From Streptomyces sp. DG1A-41 (lineage in GTDB: Bacteria > Actinomycetota > Actinomycetes > Streptomycetales > Streptomycetaceae): DNA of 64,000 nucleotides. Location: positions 7,277,001 to 7,341,000 of the forward strand of contig NZ_CP146350.1 of the NCBI RefSeq assembly GCF_037055355.1, in the 5' to 3' direction. Of the stretch, positions 9,539-16,749 are shown in pieces. The stretch's first letter is position 1. The number at the start of each line of letters is the position of its first letter. The notes under the pieces are model-generated. The model had not been told where the DNA came from and did no database searches. It worked only from the letters and a program-made list of their open reading frames with translations. The position numbers and the translations under genes were made by a program.

Positions 9539-9981
9539 GCGCGCCCCGGGAAGAGCTCAAGACCGGATTCTGGGTCATCGGCGGTATTGCCGCCCTGGTC
9601 ACGGTCGGCCTGATCATCACTCTCGTAGTCGGTGGCGTCAGCTGGCTGACTGCCCCGTTCCGCGGCGAAGTCGACAAGCGCGACGGCACCGAAGGTTCAG
9701 GTGCGTTCCGGATCGCCACGTACGAGGAGTTCTTCGGACTCTGCTCCACGGTGCAGTCCAAAGAAGGGACCATCAAGACTCTGGAAGAGGAGAACAAGAC
9801 GGCCTCCGAGTCCAGGCGGGCGCAGATCAACACCTCCCTCACCGCCCTGAAGTCGTCCCGGATCGAAGCGGTCAACGAATACAACGCCAAGGCCGCGCAG
9901 GAGCACCGGAGCGCCTTCAAGGACGAGGACCTGCCCCCGCGGTTGGACGTGAACGACATGAACACCACGTGCGCGCCGTGA
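9535..9981 (+). CDS. Small single-pass membrane protein of unknown function
   Basis: A 148-aa protein not assigned to a known family. Residues about 11-38 are a strong transmembrane helix (FWVIGGIAALVTVGLIITLV). The rest is a polar domain with one Cys near residue 64, a helical, probably coiled-coil segment rich in Glu and Lys (about 70-115), and a second Cys at the C-terminus (NTTCAP). GAAGGAAG lies just ahead of the ATG, which overlaps the HATPase stop. The downstream lipoprotein gene follows at 17 bases, so these three probably form one transcript. The domain most likely faces outside, but orientation is inferred. Confidence 0.75.
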   Translation: MSAPREELKTGFWVIGGIAALVTVGLIITLVVGGVSWLTAPFRGEVDKRDGTEGSGAFRIATYEEFFGLCSTVQSKEGTIKTLEEENKTASESRRAQINTSLTALKSSRIEAVNEYNAKAAQEHRSAFKDEDLPPRLDVNDMNTTCAP

Positions 9982-9998
9982 CGAAGAGGAGAAGGGTC

Positions 9999-10571
9999 AT
10001 GAAACGCGTCACCCGGACCGTACTGGCCGTCGCCGCCGTTCTGTTGGCCGGCTTCGGCGCAGCCGCCTGCGAAGACGATTCCTCACAGGAGACGGAGACG
10101 AAGGCGAAGGAGAGGGGCTACGACAAACTGGTGGCGAACCAGCCGATTGAGGTCCCCGAGTACTCGACGACGCGAGAGACCATCAACAGGTGGATCAAGA
10201 CGTGGGGAAAGGCCGGTTCCAAAGGCAAACTCAGCTACGTCTACCTTCAGAACGCCAAGGGCGAGTACGGCTACTTCGTTCTGAAGGGCCTCCCCGTCTC
10301 GTACTGTGCGCTGGGAACACCACCGACGAAGACGAAATCGGGCACCAACGGCATAGTCAACGTCCCGCTCCCGGAAATGGACGGCACCTACAGCGACGGG
10401 GCCGGGACCTGCAACACCTACTACGGCTTCGACGCCACCACGGGTGCCTACCTGGAGTTCACCCTCGGCATGAACCAGAGCTTCTTCCTCTTCGACCAGC
10501 CCGCGACGATGCCGGAGTTCACCTCCGCGTCCCAGATGGGCCCCAGCTCGATCGAGGACGTCAAGCCCTGA
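9999..10571 (+). CDS. Putative lipoprotein of unknown function
   Basis: A 190-aa exported protein. The N-terminus (MKRVTRTVLAVAAVLLAGFG then AAACEDD) is a lipoprotein signal with a slightly weak lipobox (AAAC), followed by a charged linker. The body has two further Cys (SYCALG and GTCNTYYG) that could form a disulfide. I do not recognise the family. The ATG at 9999 has GAGGAGAAGGG upstream and directly precedes the signal; an earlier in-frame GTG at 9969 would add a non-signal extension. It follows the small membrane protein in the same unit. Confidence 0.75.
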   Translation: MKRVTRTVLAVAAVLLAGFGAAACEDDSSQETETKAKERGYDKLVANQPIEVPEYSTTRETINRWIKTWGKAGSKGKLSYVYLQNAKGEYGYFVLKGLPVSYCALGTPPTKTKSGTNGIVNVPLPEMDGTYSDGAGTCNTYYGFDATTGAYLEFTLGMNQSFFLFDQPATMPEFTSASQMGPSSIEDVKP

Positions 10572-10586
10572 GCCTCGATCCACCGC

Positions 10587-11645
10587 TCAGCGGGGCGGGG
10601 GCGGCCCCACCGAGTCGCGCACCACGACGTGCGTGCCCAGCAGCAGATGCTCGTCCGGGGAGCCCGGCGTGTGTTCCAGGGCCGTGCGGACGGCGAGGCG
10701 GCCGAGTTCCTCGTAGGGGACGTGGACCGTCGTCAGGGCGGGGTGCAGGTCGCGGGCGAAGGGGATGTCGTCGTAGCCGGCGAGGGAGATGTCGCCGGGG
10801 GCGGTCAGGCCCGCCTCGTGCAGGGCGGTGAGGGCGCCCGCGGCGACCATGTCCGTGGCGGCCACCACGGCCGTGAAGTCGAGGTCGTCCTTGAGTGCTT
10901 GCTGCATGAGGCGGTGGCCCGCGTCGCGGGTGAAGTCGCCGTGCAGGAGGAGGGACGGGTCGGGGGTCAGGCCCCGGGCCCGGTGGGCGGCGAGATAGCC
11001 GCGTTCGCGGCCCAGGGCCGTGGTGTGGTCCGTCCGGCCGCCGAGGAACAGCACCCGGCGGTGGCCCTGGGCGAGGACGTGGGCGACCAGGGTGTAGGCG
11101 CCGCCCTCGTTGTCGTACTCGATGACCGTCACCGGGGCGCCGGGGTCCAGTGGTGGTCTGCCGCACAGGACCAGGCGGGAACCGGCCGAGGCGAGGGAGT
11201 CGGCCATGCGGTGGGTGCGTTCGCGGTACTCGGGGGTGTCGGCGGTGCCGCCGACCAGGATCACGGCGGCGGCGCGCTGGGCTCGCATCATCTCGACGAA
11301 CTCCAGCTCGTGCCGGACGTCGCCCTCCGTGCTGCACACCAGGCAGAGGTGACCGAGGCGGGTCGCCTCGCGTTCGACGCCGTGGGCCATGTGCGCGAAC
11401 GACGGGCCGGTGATGTCCTCCAGCACGAACGCCAGCGTGGGCGTGCCGACGCCCGCGATCGCCTTCGCCCGCGCGTCCGCGACGTAGTCCAGCTCGCGGA
11501 CCGCCCGCATGACGCGCCCGCGCGTCGCCGCGCTCACCGGGTACACGCCGCCCAGCACCCGTGACACCGTCGACGCCGAGACCCCCGCGCGGGCCGCCAC
11601 ATCCCGGATCGTGCTGCGGCTCGCGTCCCCGCTCTTCCTCGTCAT
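10587..11645 (-). CDS. LacI-family transcriptional regulator
   Basis: A 352-aa repressor. The N-terminal LacI helix-turn-helix is plain: STIRDVAARAGVSASTVSRV followed by LGG and a hinge helix around residue 50-60. The C-terminal part is a periplasmic-binding-protein-like sensor domain (LAFVLEDITGPSFAHMAHGV, AGYDDIPFARDLHPALTTV). Ligands in this family are usually sugars or nucleosides; the effector here is unknown. ATG at 11645 starts just before the HTH, and the extra upstream codons are not conserved-looking. The adjacent methyltransferase and permease are not obvious sugar genes, so the target may lie elsewhere, for example the polysaccharide genes. A LacI-type palindrome lies 64 bases upstream of its start. 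Confidence 0.9.
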   Translation of the reverse strand: MTRKSGDASRSTIRDVAARAGVSASTVSRVLGGVYPVSAATRGRVMRAVRELDYVADARAKAIAGVGTPTLAFVLEDITGPSFAHMAHGVEREATRLGHLCLVCSTEGDVRHELEFVEMMRAQRAAAVILVGGTADTPEYRERTHRMADSLASAGSRLVLCGRPPLDPGAPVTVIEYDNEGGAYTLVAHVLAQGHRRVLFLGGRTDHTTALGRERGYLAAHRARGLTPDPSLLLHGDFTRDAGHRLMQQALKDDLDFTAVVAATDMVAAGALTALHEAGLTAPGDISLAGYDDIPFARDLHPALTTVHVPYEELGRLAVRTALEHTPGSPDEHLLLGTHVVVRDSVGPPPPR

Positions 11646-11708
11646 CACTGCCTCGTCTCTCCCGGGCGCCGGTCCGCACCCACCCCGCGGGAACTGCGGC
11701 AACGCGTC

Positions 11709-11722
11709 GGCAACCGGTTCCC
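11709..11722. promoter_or_regulatory. LacI-type palindromic operator upstream of the LacI gene
   Basis: GGCAACCGGTTCCC contains the perfect palindrome AACCGGTT centred on CG, the shape expected for LacI-family operators. Its position in the 5' region of the regulator gene suggests autoregulation. Confidence 0.5.
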
Positions 11723-11813
11723 TGGACGGAGGCTAGCAGTGGCGAGGGGAGGGGAGGAGGGTTGTGCGCGGACTGGCGACGCGGCGGTGAGCACGTACGC
11801 CGCTGTGCCGCTC

Positions 11814-12725
11814 CTACACCGCCCCCAGCGTCCCCGCGATGCCCGAGATCGCCTCCGGGCCCACCCGGCAGCAGCCGCCTATCAGGCGCGCGCCGGACTG
11901 CTGCCAGCCCTTCACCTGGTCGGCGGTGAAGGTGGAGCGGCCGGTCCAGGAGCGGGCGTCGGCGTCCCAGGCCTCGCCGCTGTTGGGGTAGACGACGACC
12001 GGCTTGCCGGTGACCCGGGCCGCGGTCGCGGCGGCGGTGTCCACGTCCTCGGGTGCGCAGCAGTTCACGCCGACCGCGATCACCTCGTCCGCCTCGGCGG
12101 CCAGGGCGAAGGCCTCCTCCAGCGGCTGACCCGCGCGCGTGCGGCCACCGGCGACGGAGTACGTCAGCCAGGCCGGCACCCCGAGCCCGCGCACCGCCCG
12201 CAGCAGGGCGGTGGCCTCGTCGGCGTCGGGGACCGTCTCCAGGGCGAGGACGTCGGGGCGGGCGGCGGCCAGCACCTCCAGGCGGGGGCGGTGGAAACGC
12301 TCCAGTTCGTCGACAGTGAGGCCGTAGCGGCCCCGGTACTCCGAGCCGTCCGCGAGCATCGCCCCGTACGGACCGGCCGAGGCCGCCACCCACAGCGGAC
12401 GGGAGACGCGTGCGAGCCGGGCCGCGTCCCGCGCCAACTCGACGCTGAGCGCCATGAGTCCGGCCGCGCGGTCGTGGTCGATCCCGCGCTTGGCGAAGCC
12501 CTCGAACGTGGCCTGGTAGCTGGCCGTGATCGCCACGTCGGCGCCCGCCCGGAAGTAGGCGAGGTGCGCCTCGGTGATCGCCTCCGGCTGTTCCGCGAGC
12601 AGCCGCGCCGACCACAACTCGTCGCTCAGGTCGTGCCCGGCCGACTCGAGCTGGTTGGACATACCGCCGTCGAGGACGACGGTCCCGGCGGCGAGGGCTT
12701 CGGCGAGGGTGAGGGTGCTGGTCAT
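11814..12725 (-). CDS. mmuM: Homocysteine S-methyltransferase
   Basis: A 303-aa zinc enzyme that transfers a methyl group from S-methylmethionine (or S-adenosylmethionine) to homocysteine, giving methionine. The family marks are LDGGMSNQLE at the N-terminus, ETVPDADEA in the middle, and the zinc-binding cysteines in VGVNCC and GGCC near the C-terminus. ATG at 12725 gives the standard family start. It is divergent from an amino-acid permease, the arrangement of mmuM with a methylmethionine transporter in other bacteria, which supports the symbol. Confidence 0.87.
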   Translation of the reverse strand: MTSTLTLAEALAAGTVVLDGGMSNQLESAGHDLSDELWSARLLAEQPEAITEAHLAYFRAGADVAITASYQATFEGFAKRGIDHDRAAGLMALSVELARDAARLARVSRPLWVAASAGPYGAMLADGSEYRGRYGLTVDELERFHRPRLEVLAAARPDVLALETVPDADEATALLRAVRGLGVPAWLTYSVAGGRTRAGQPLEEAFALAAEADEVIAVGVNCCAPEDVDTAAATAARVTGKPVVVYPNSGEAWDADARSWTGRSTFTADQVKGWQQSGARLIGGCCRVGPEAISGIAGTLGAV

Positions 12726-12867
12726 ACGGACGACGGTAGTCGAGACCCGGCGGGGGACCCCAGCCGATTGTGTCCAGTACATGAACAGGTCGCCCAGCAT
12801 ATGGGACGGCGGGTTACGATCACAGCCCTCCCCCCTCCCCCTCCCCCTCCGCTCGTCAGGAACGCCC

Positions 12868-14238
12868 ATGACCGTGCCCAGCCCCGCCGAGGCCGCCGAA
12901 CCCGTCGAGCCGGCCCCGGCGCCCACTCCCCGTCGCACCTTCGGCCTCGCCGCCGCCACGGCCCTCGTCATGGGCAACATCATCGGCGGCGGCATCTTCG
13001 CCCTGCCCGCCACCGTCGCCCCCTACGGCACGGTCAGCCTGCTCGCCTTCGTCGTGCTCTCGGTCGGCGCGGTCGCCCTCGCGCTGCTCTTCGGCAGGCT
13101 GGCGCGGCGCAGCCCGGTCACGGGCGGGCTGTACGTCTACCCGCGGGACGCGTTCGGCGAGTTCGCCGGGTTCCTGTCGGCCTGGTCGTACTGGACGATG
13201 TGCTGGGTCAGCATCGCCGCCCTGGCCGTCGCGGTCGTCGGCTATGTCGACGTCCTGACACCCCTGCACGGCAACCACGCCCTCCAGGCCGCCGTCGCCA
13301 TGGCCGCTCTCTGGCTGCCCGCCGCCGCCAACTTCGCGGGCACCCGCTGGGTCGGCACGGTACAGGTCGTCTCGACGATCCTGAAGTTCGTACCGCTGCT
13401 CCTCCTCGCGACCATCGGCCTCTTCTTCGTCGACGCGGACAACTTCGGCCCGTTCAACGCCTCCGGCCAGAGCGTCTCCGGCGCGCTGGCCGCCTCCGCC
13501 GCGCTGCTGCTGTACAGCTTCCTCGGGGTCGAGTCGGCCGCGGTCAGCGCGGGCGAGGTCCGCGACCCCGGGCGCACGGTCGCCCGGGCGAGCGTCCTCG
13601 GCACCCTGGCCTCGGCGTTGGTCTACATCCTCGGCACGGTCGCCGTCTTCGGCCTCGTCCCGCACAGCCGGCTCGTCGGCTCCGGCGCCCCGTTCGCCGA
13701 CGCGGTGAACGCCCTCACCGGCAGCTCCTGGGGTGGCACGGTCATCGCCCTGGTCGCCGTCGTCTCGATCACCGGCTGCCTCAACGGCTGGATCCTCATG
13801 GCCGCGCAGATGCCGTACGCCGCCGCCCGCGACGGTCTCTTCCCCGCGCCCTTCGCCCGGGTCGGCAAGGGCGGCGTCCCCGGCTTCGGCGTCTGGGCCT
13901 GCGCGATCCTCGGCACGCTCCTCATCGCCCTCAACTACACGGCGGGCCCGGACACCACGTTCCGCGTCCTCGTCCTGATCACCACGTTCACCGGCTGCGT
14001 GCCGTACCTGCTGTCGGCCGCCGCCCAGTTGTACTGGCTGGCCCGCGGCACCCGCGCCCGCGTCCGCCCCGCGGGCCTCGCCCGCGACCTGACCGTCGCC
14101 GTCCTCTCCTTCGGCTTCTCCTTCTGGCTGATCGCGGGCGCCGGCTACGCGGCCGTCTACCAGGGCGTACTGTTCCTGTTCGCCGGGATTCCGGTGTACG
14201 TGTGGCTGCGGGGGCGGCGGGAGACGGCTGACTGGTAG
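12868..14238 (+). CDS. APC-family amino acid permease
   Basis: A 456-aa integral membrane transporter. After a Pro/Ala-rich N-terminus it begins FGLAAATALVMGNIIGGGIF, the GxG helix-1 signature of APC transporters closest in flavour to the AdiC/PotE group. About twelve hydrophobic segments follow. The ATG at 12868 is chosen because the signature begins about 30 residues in. Divergent pairing with the homocysteine methyltransferase suggests S-methylmethionine or another amino acid as substrate, but the sequence alone does not decide between uniporter, symporter and antiporter. Confidence 0.82.
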   Translation: MTVPSPAEAAEPVEPAPAPTPRRTFGLAAATALVMGNIIGGGIFALPATVAPYGTVSLLAFVVLSVGAVALALLFGRLARRSPVTGGLYVYPRDAFGEFAGFLSAWSYWTMCWVSIAALAVAVVGYVDVLTPLHGNHALQAAVAMAALWLPAAANFAGTRWVGTVQVVSTILKFVPLLLLATIGLFFVDADNFGPFNASGQSVSGALAASAALLLYSFLGVESAAVSAGEVRDPGRTVARASVLGTLASALVYILGTVAVFGLVPHSRLVGSGAPFADAVNALTGSSWGGTVIALVAVVSITGCLNGWILMAAQMPYAAARDGLFPAPFARVGKGGVPGFGVWACAILGTLLIALNYTAGPDTTFRVLVLITTFTGCVPYLLSAAAQLYWLARGTRARVRPAGLARDLTVAVLSFGFSFWLIAGAGYAAVYQGVLFLFAGIPVYVWLRGRRETADW

Positions 14239-14387
14239 GGCTTGGCCAGGTCCGTTCGACGGTGGGGCGGGGTGTATCTGCGCGGTCTGCTGCTGGGTCG
14301 GTCAGCGCGAGTCGTCGAACTGGCGGACCCTCACCGAACTGCGCATCGCCCCCCGCCCGCGCGACCCGCCTCCTGCGCGCCCTGCTC

Positions 14388-14425
14388 GTCGTGGGGGGCG
14401 GCCGGTTCGAGTCGGCCGCCCCCCA
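14388..14425 (+). terminator. Strong 14-bp stem-loop after the permease gene
   Basis: CGTGGGGGGCGGCC (14388-14401) and GGCCGCCCCCCACG (14412-14425) are perfectly complementary around a 10-base loop GGTTCGAGTC. The hairpin lies 150 bases after the permease stop. The loop resembles a tRNA T-loop but no tRNA body is present. Apart from this hairpin I see nothing in the 300-base stretch 14239-14538. Confidence 0.65.
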
Positions 14426-14538
14426 CGTGAACCGATCAGAGGTGTGGCCCGCCCTCCCTGCGCGCCACACCCACGGGTCCGCCGCTCGAACGGCCGGGCC
14501 GATCCGAGGACTCCGAGGAACGAGGAAGCAAAAGGATC

Positions 14539-15153
14539 ATGAGAGAGCCGATGGCCGACATCGCCGCAACCGCCCTCCGGCTGGGGAACCCACCAACCGT
14601 CCACGCGGCAACAGGCCACTTGGCCGTCACCACTGGCACTGCCGTCGTCGCCGACGTGTGGATCAGCGGCGACCTCGGGTTCGTCCTCCTTCTGCACCGC
14701 AGGGACGACGGTCTCATCGCTGAAGAGCTGTACTACTCCGTGCGGCGCTTGAACGGTGCCTGGGAGCGCCCCGACCACCTCAGTGGGGGCATCGTCGGTA
14801 CGGAGCTGGGCGCCCCCGCCGCGGTCGAGGACGCGCTCGCCGGGGCATCCATGTCCGTCGTCACCAAATCCGAGTCGCTTGTCCACACCGGGCGGGACTC
14901 AAACGGCGACGATGGAGAACTCGTACATATCTGGGAGCTTCTGGTGAGCGGTGACGCGGACCTCATCGAGATCGAGCGCTTCTCACAGGCCTCTCCCGGA
15001 ACATCGGCACCCTTTAGACGAGAGGTGACAGGCCCGTTGATACTCCTCGTCCTGCTGCCCGGCGAACGGATGCGTGTTTCCGCCATGCGCAGAGAGACCT
15101 CATCCCTCACCCGGCTCGGCGACGCTTTGGACCTGCACAACCCGGAGCTGTGA
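14539..15153 (+). CDS. Hypothetical protein
   Basis: A 204-aa soluble protein I cannot assign. It has no signal peptide or transmembrane segment. It contains beta-rich stretches such as VVADVWISGDLGFVLLLHRR and a C-terminal PLILLVLLPGERMRVSAMRR. GAGGAAG lies about 10 bases ahead of ATG 14539; ATG 14551 is an in-frame alternative. Codon third positions are less GC-biased in places than in neighbouring genes, which may indicate recent acquisition. It stands alone between a terminator-like hairpin and a broken convergent gene. Confidence 0.65.
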   Translation: MREPMADIAATALRLGNPPTVHAATGHLAVTTGTAVVADVWISGDLGFVLLLHRRDDGLIAEELYYSVRRLNGAWERPDHLSGGIVGTELGAPAAVEDALAGASMSVVTKSESLVHTGRDSNGDDGELVHIWELLVSGDADLIEIERFSQASPGTSAPFRREVTGPLILLVLLPGERMRVSAMRRETSSLTRLGDALDLHNPEL

Positions 15154-15174
15154 ACGAGCTGACTCCGCCACCGT

Positions 15175-15556
15175 CTAGTCCTCCCACAGCAGGAACGAGC
15201 CGTCGTCACCGGGACGCCGGTAACCGTCCAGGTACCGACCGGTCTCCAGCGCGTCGGCGGTGTAGTCGGCGGGGGGAGACCCGTCACCCCAGACCTTCGT
15301 CCTGGACCGCCAGCCGGTCACGACCTCCTCGGCGCCGAGGATCCGGTGGCAGGGCGGCAGGCAGAAGTTGCCGCTGCCGTGGTGGCCCGGCAACAGGAGG
15401 GCGTGGTCGGGGTGGAGGCCTGTGCCGAGTTGCTCCTCGGCCCTGGCGATGTCCGCCGGCGTGGCCGCGGGAGGGAGCCAGCTCCCGGGCGCGTCCGCGT
15501 TCCTCGAGCCAGCGTTCCACGCGCTGCCACGACTCGCCGAGCGGAGCGGGCTCCAT
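15175..15556 (-). pseudogene. SMI1/KNR4 (SUKH)-like protein, frameshifted
   Basis: Read leftward from ATG 15556 (good AGGAGG just upstream). The first frame gives MEPAPLGESWQRVERWLEE, then the coherent sequence moves to another frame: NADAPGSW, then LPPAATPADIARAEEQLGTG, then LHPDHALLLPGHHGSGNF, then CHRILGAEEVVTGWRSRTKVW. This order (ESWxRIExWL, then a proline-rich turn, then ADIAxAEExLG) is that of SMI1/KNR4-like proteins, often immunity proteins to polymorphic toxins. The two frames are joined if two bases are missing near 15499-15506. A true SUKH role would predict a nearby toxin, and I see none. Confidence 0.6.
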
Positions 15557-15602
15557 GTGTCCTCCTGCCGGTCCCGTGAGGGCCTCCCCGTAAGCTGGCG
15601 GG

Positions 15603-16721
15603 ATGCCTGAAGTCGCCGCGGCGGAAGCCGAGTTTCGTGAGATCTTCGATTCCGCGGCCCCCGGAGGGACGACTCTCGTCCCTCTCACGCACAACCCGTG
15701 GAACGGCGTCACGGCCGGGGTGTGGCGGGTCACCGCCGGCGGGCGTTCGGCCGTACTGAAGGTGCTGACGCGGACCAAGGAGACCGGCGTCACCTGGGCC
15801 GCCTCCAACGACCCCCGGCACTGGAACTTCTGGCGTCGGGAGGCGTACCTCTACCAGTCGGGGCTCGCCCAGGTCTGGCAGCGGCACGGCATCCGCGCGC
15901 CCCGGCTGCTGGCCTGCGTCGAACGCCGCGACGGGGACCTGGCGTTGTGGCTGGAGGACGTGCCGGGCGGACCGGCGACGGACTGGCCGCTCGCCCGGCA
16001 CGTCGAGCACGCCCACCGGCTCGGGGCCGCGCAGGGCGCGGTGGGCGCGGGGGAGGACCGGCCATGGCTGTCGCAGGGCTTCCTGCGCGACTACACGGCC
16101 TCCAAGACGACGGGCCAGGACCTCCTCGATGACGACGAGGCCTGGCAACACCCCCTGGTCCGGGAGCACTTCCCGGCGGGCCTGCGCGAGGACATGGTCC
16201 GCCTCCACCACGACCGCGAGTGGTTCCTCACGGTCATGGAGTCCCTGCCGCGCGCCTTCTGCCATCTCGACCAGTGGCCGGCCAACGTCCGCTCCGACGG
16301 CCCCGGCAGTGTCGTCCTCGACTGGGCGTTCGCCGGGGACGGCGCGCTCGGCGAGGACCTCGGCAACTACCTTGCCGACTCCGTCTTCGACCTGTTCGTC
16401 CCCGCCGCCGACCTCCCCGGCCTGGCCAAGGCGGCGTACGACGCCTACCTGCACGGCCTGCGCGCGAGCGGCTGGCGTGGCGACGAACGGCTCGTACGGC
16501 TCGGCGTGTGCGCCTCCGCCGTGAAGTACGACTGGCTCACCGCACTGATGCTCGCCCGGGCGGACGACGAGCAGCCGGCCTACGGCGGCCAGGGCACCGT
16601 CCCCGCCGGGCTCCGCTACCGCGAACGCGGCCTGACCCTCGCCTTCCTCGCCGACTGGGCGGCCGAGGCCCGGCTGCTGGCACCCCGGCTCGGCTTCCCG
16701 GAGGCACCGAGCGGCCGCTGA
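15603..16721 (+). CDS. Aminoglycoside phosphotransferase family kinase
   Basis: A 372-aa protein with the APH/choline-kinase fold. The Brenner-type catalytic motif HLDQWPANV (about 220-228) and the metal-binding DWAFAGDG motif (about 240-247) are both intact, so it is probably an active small-molecule kinase. The N-lobe carries a Lys in SAVLKVLTR that could contact ATP. No resistance role can be claimed; many Streptomyces paralogues phosphorylate unknown hydroxylated substrates. ATG 15603 is preceded by GCTGGCGGG. The gene is transcribed divergently from the broken SUKH-like gene. Confidence 0.8.
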   Translation: MPEVAAAEAEFREIFDSAAPGGTTLVPLTHNPWNGVTAGVWRVTAGGRSAVLKVLTRTKETGVTWAASNDPRHWNFWRREAYLYQSGLAQVWQRHGIRAPRLLACVERRDGDLALWLEDVPGGPATDWPLARHVEHAHRLGAAQGAVGAGEDRPWLSQGFLRDYTASKTTGQDLLDDDEAWQHPLVREHFPAGLREDMVRLHHDREWFLTVMESLPRAFCHLDQWPANVRSDGPGSVVLDWAFAGDGALGEDLGNYLADSVFDLFVPAADLPGLAKAAYDAYLHGLRASGWRGDERLVRLGVCASAVKYDWLTALMLARADDEQPAYGGQGTVPAGLRYRERGLTLAFLADWAAEARLLAPRLGFPEAPSGR

Positions 16722-16749
16722 CCCCCCCCCGCGTTCCCAACCGTGACCC

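Noticed and set aside
14388..14425. GGTTCGAGTC loop as part of a tRNA gene
   Set aside because: The stem is a 14-bp perfect hairpin; no acceptor, D-arm or anticodon arm can be folded from the preceding 60 bases.
15603..16721. Aminoglycoside resistance gene
   Set aside because: Only the kinase fold and catalytic motifs are visible; nothing identifies an antibiotic substrate. The same applies to 29771-30742.
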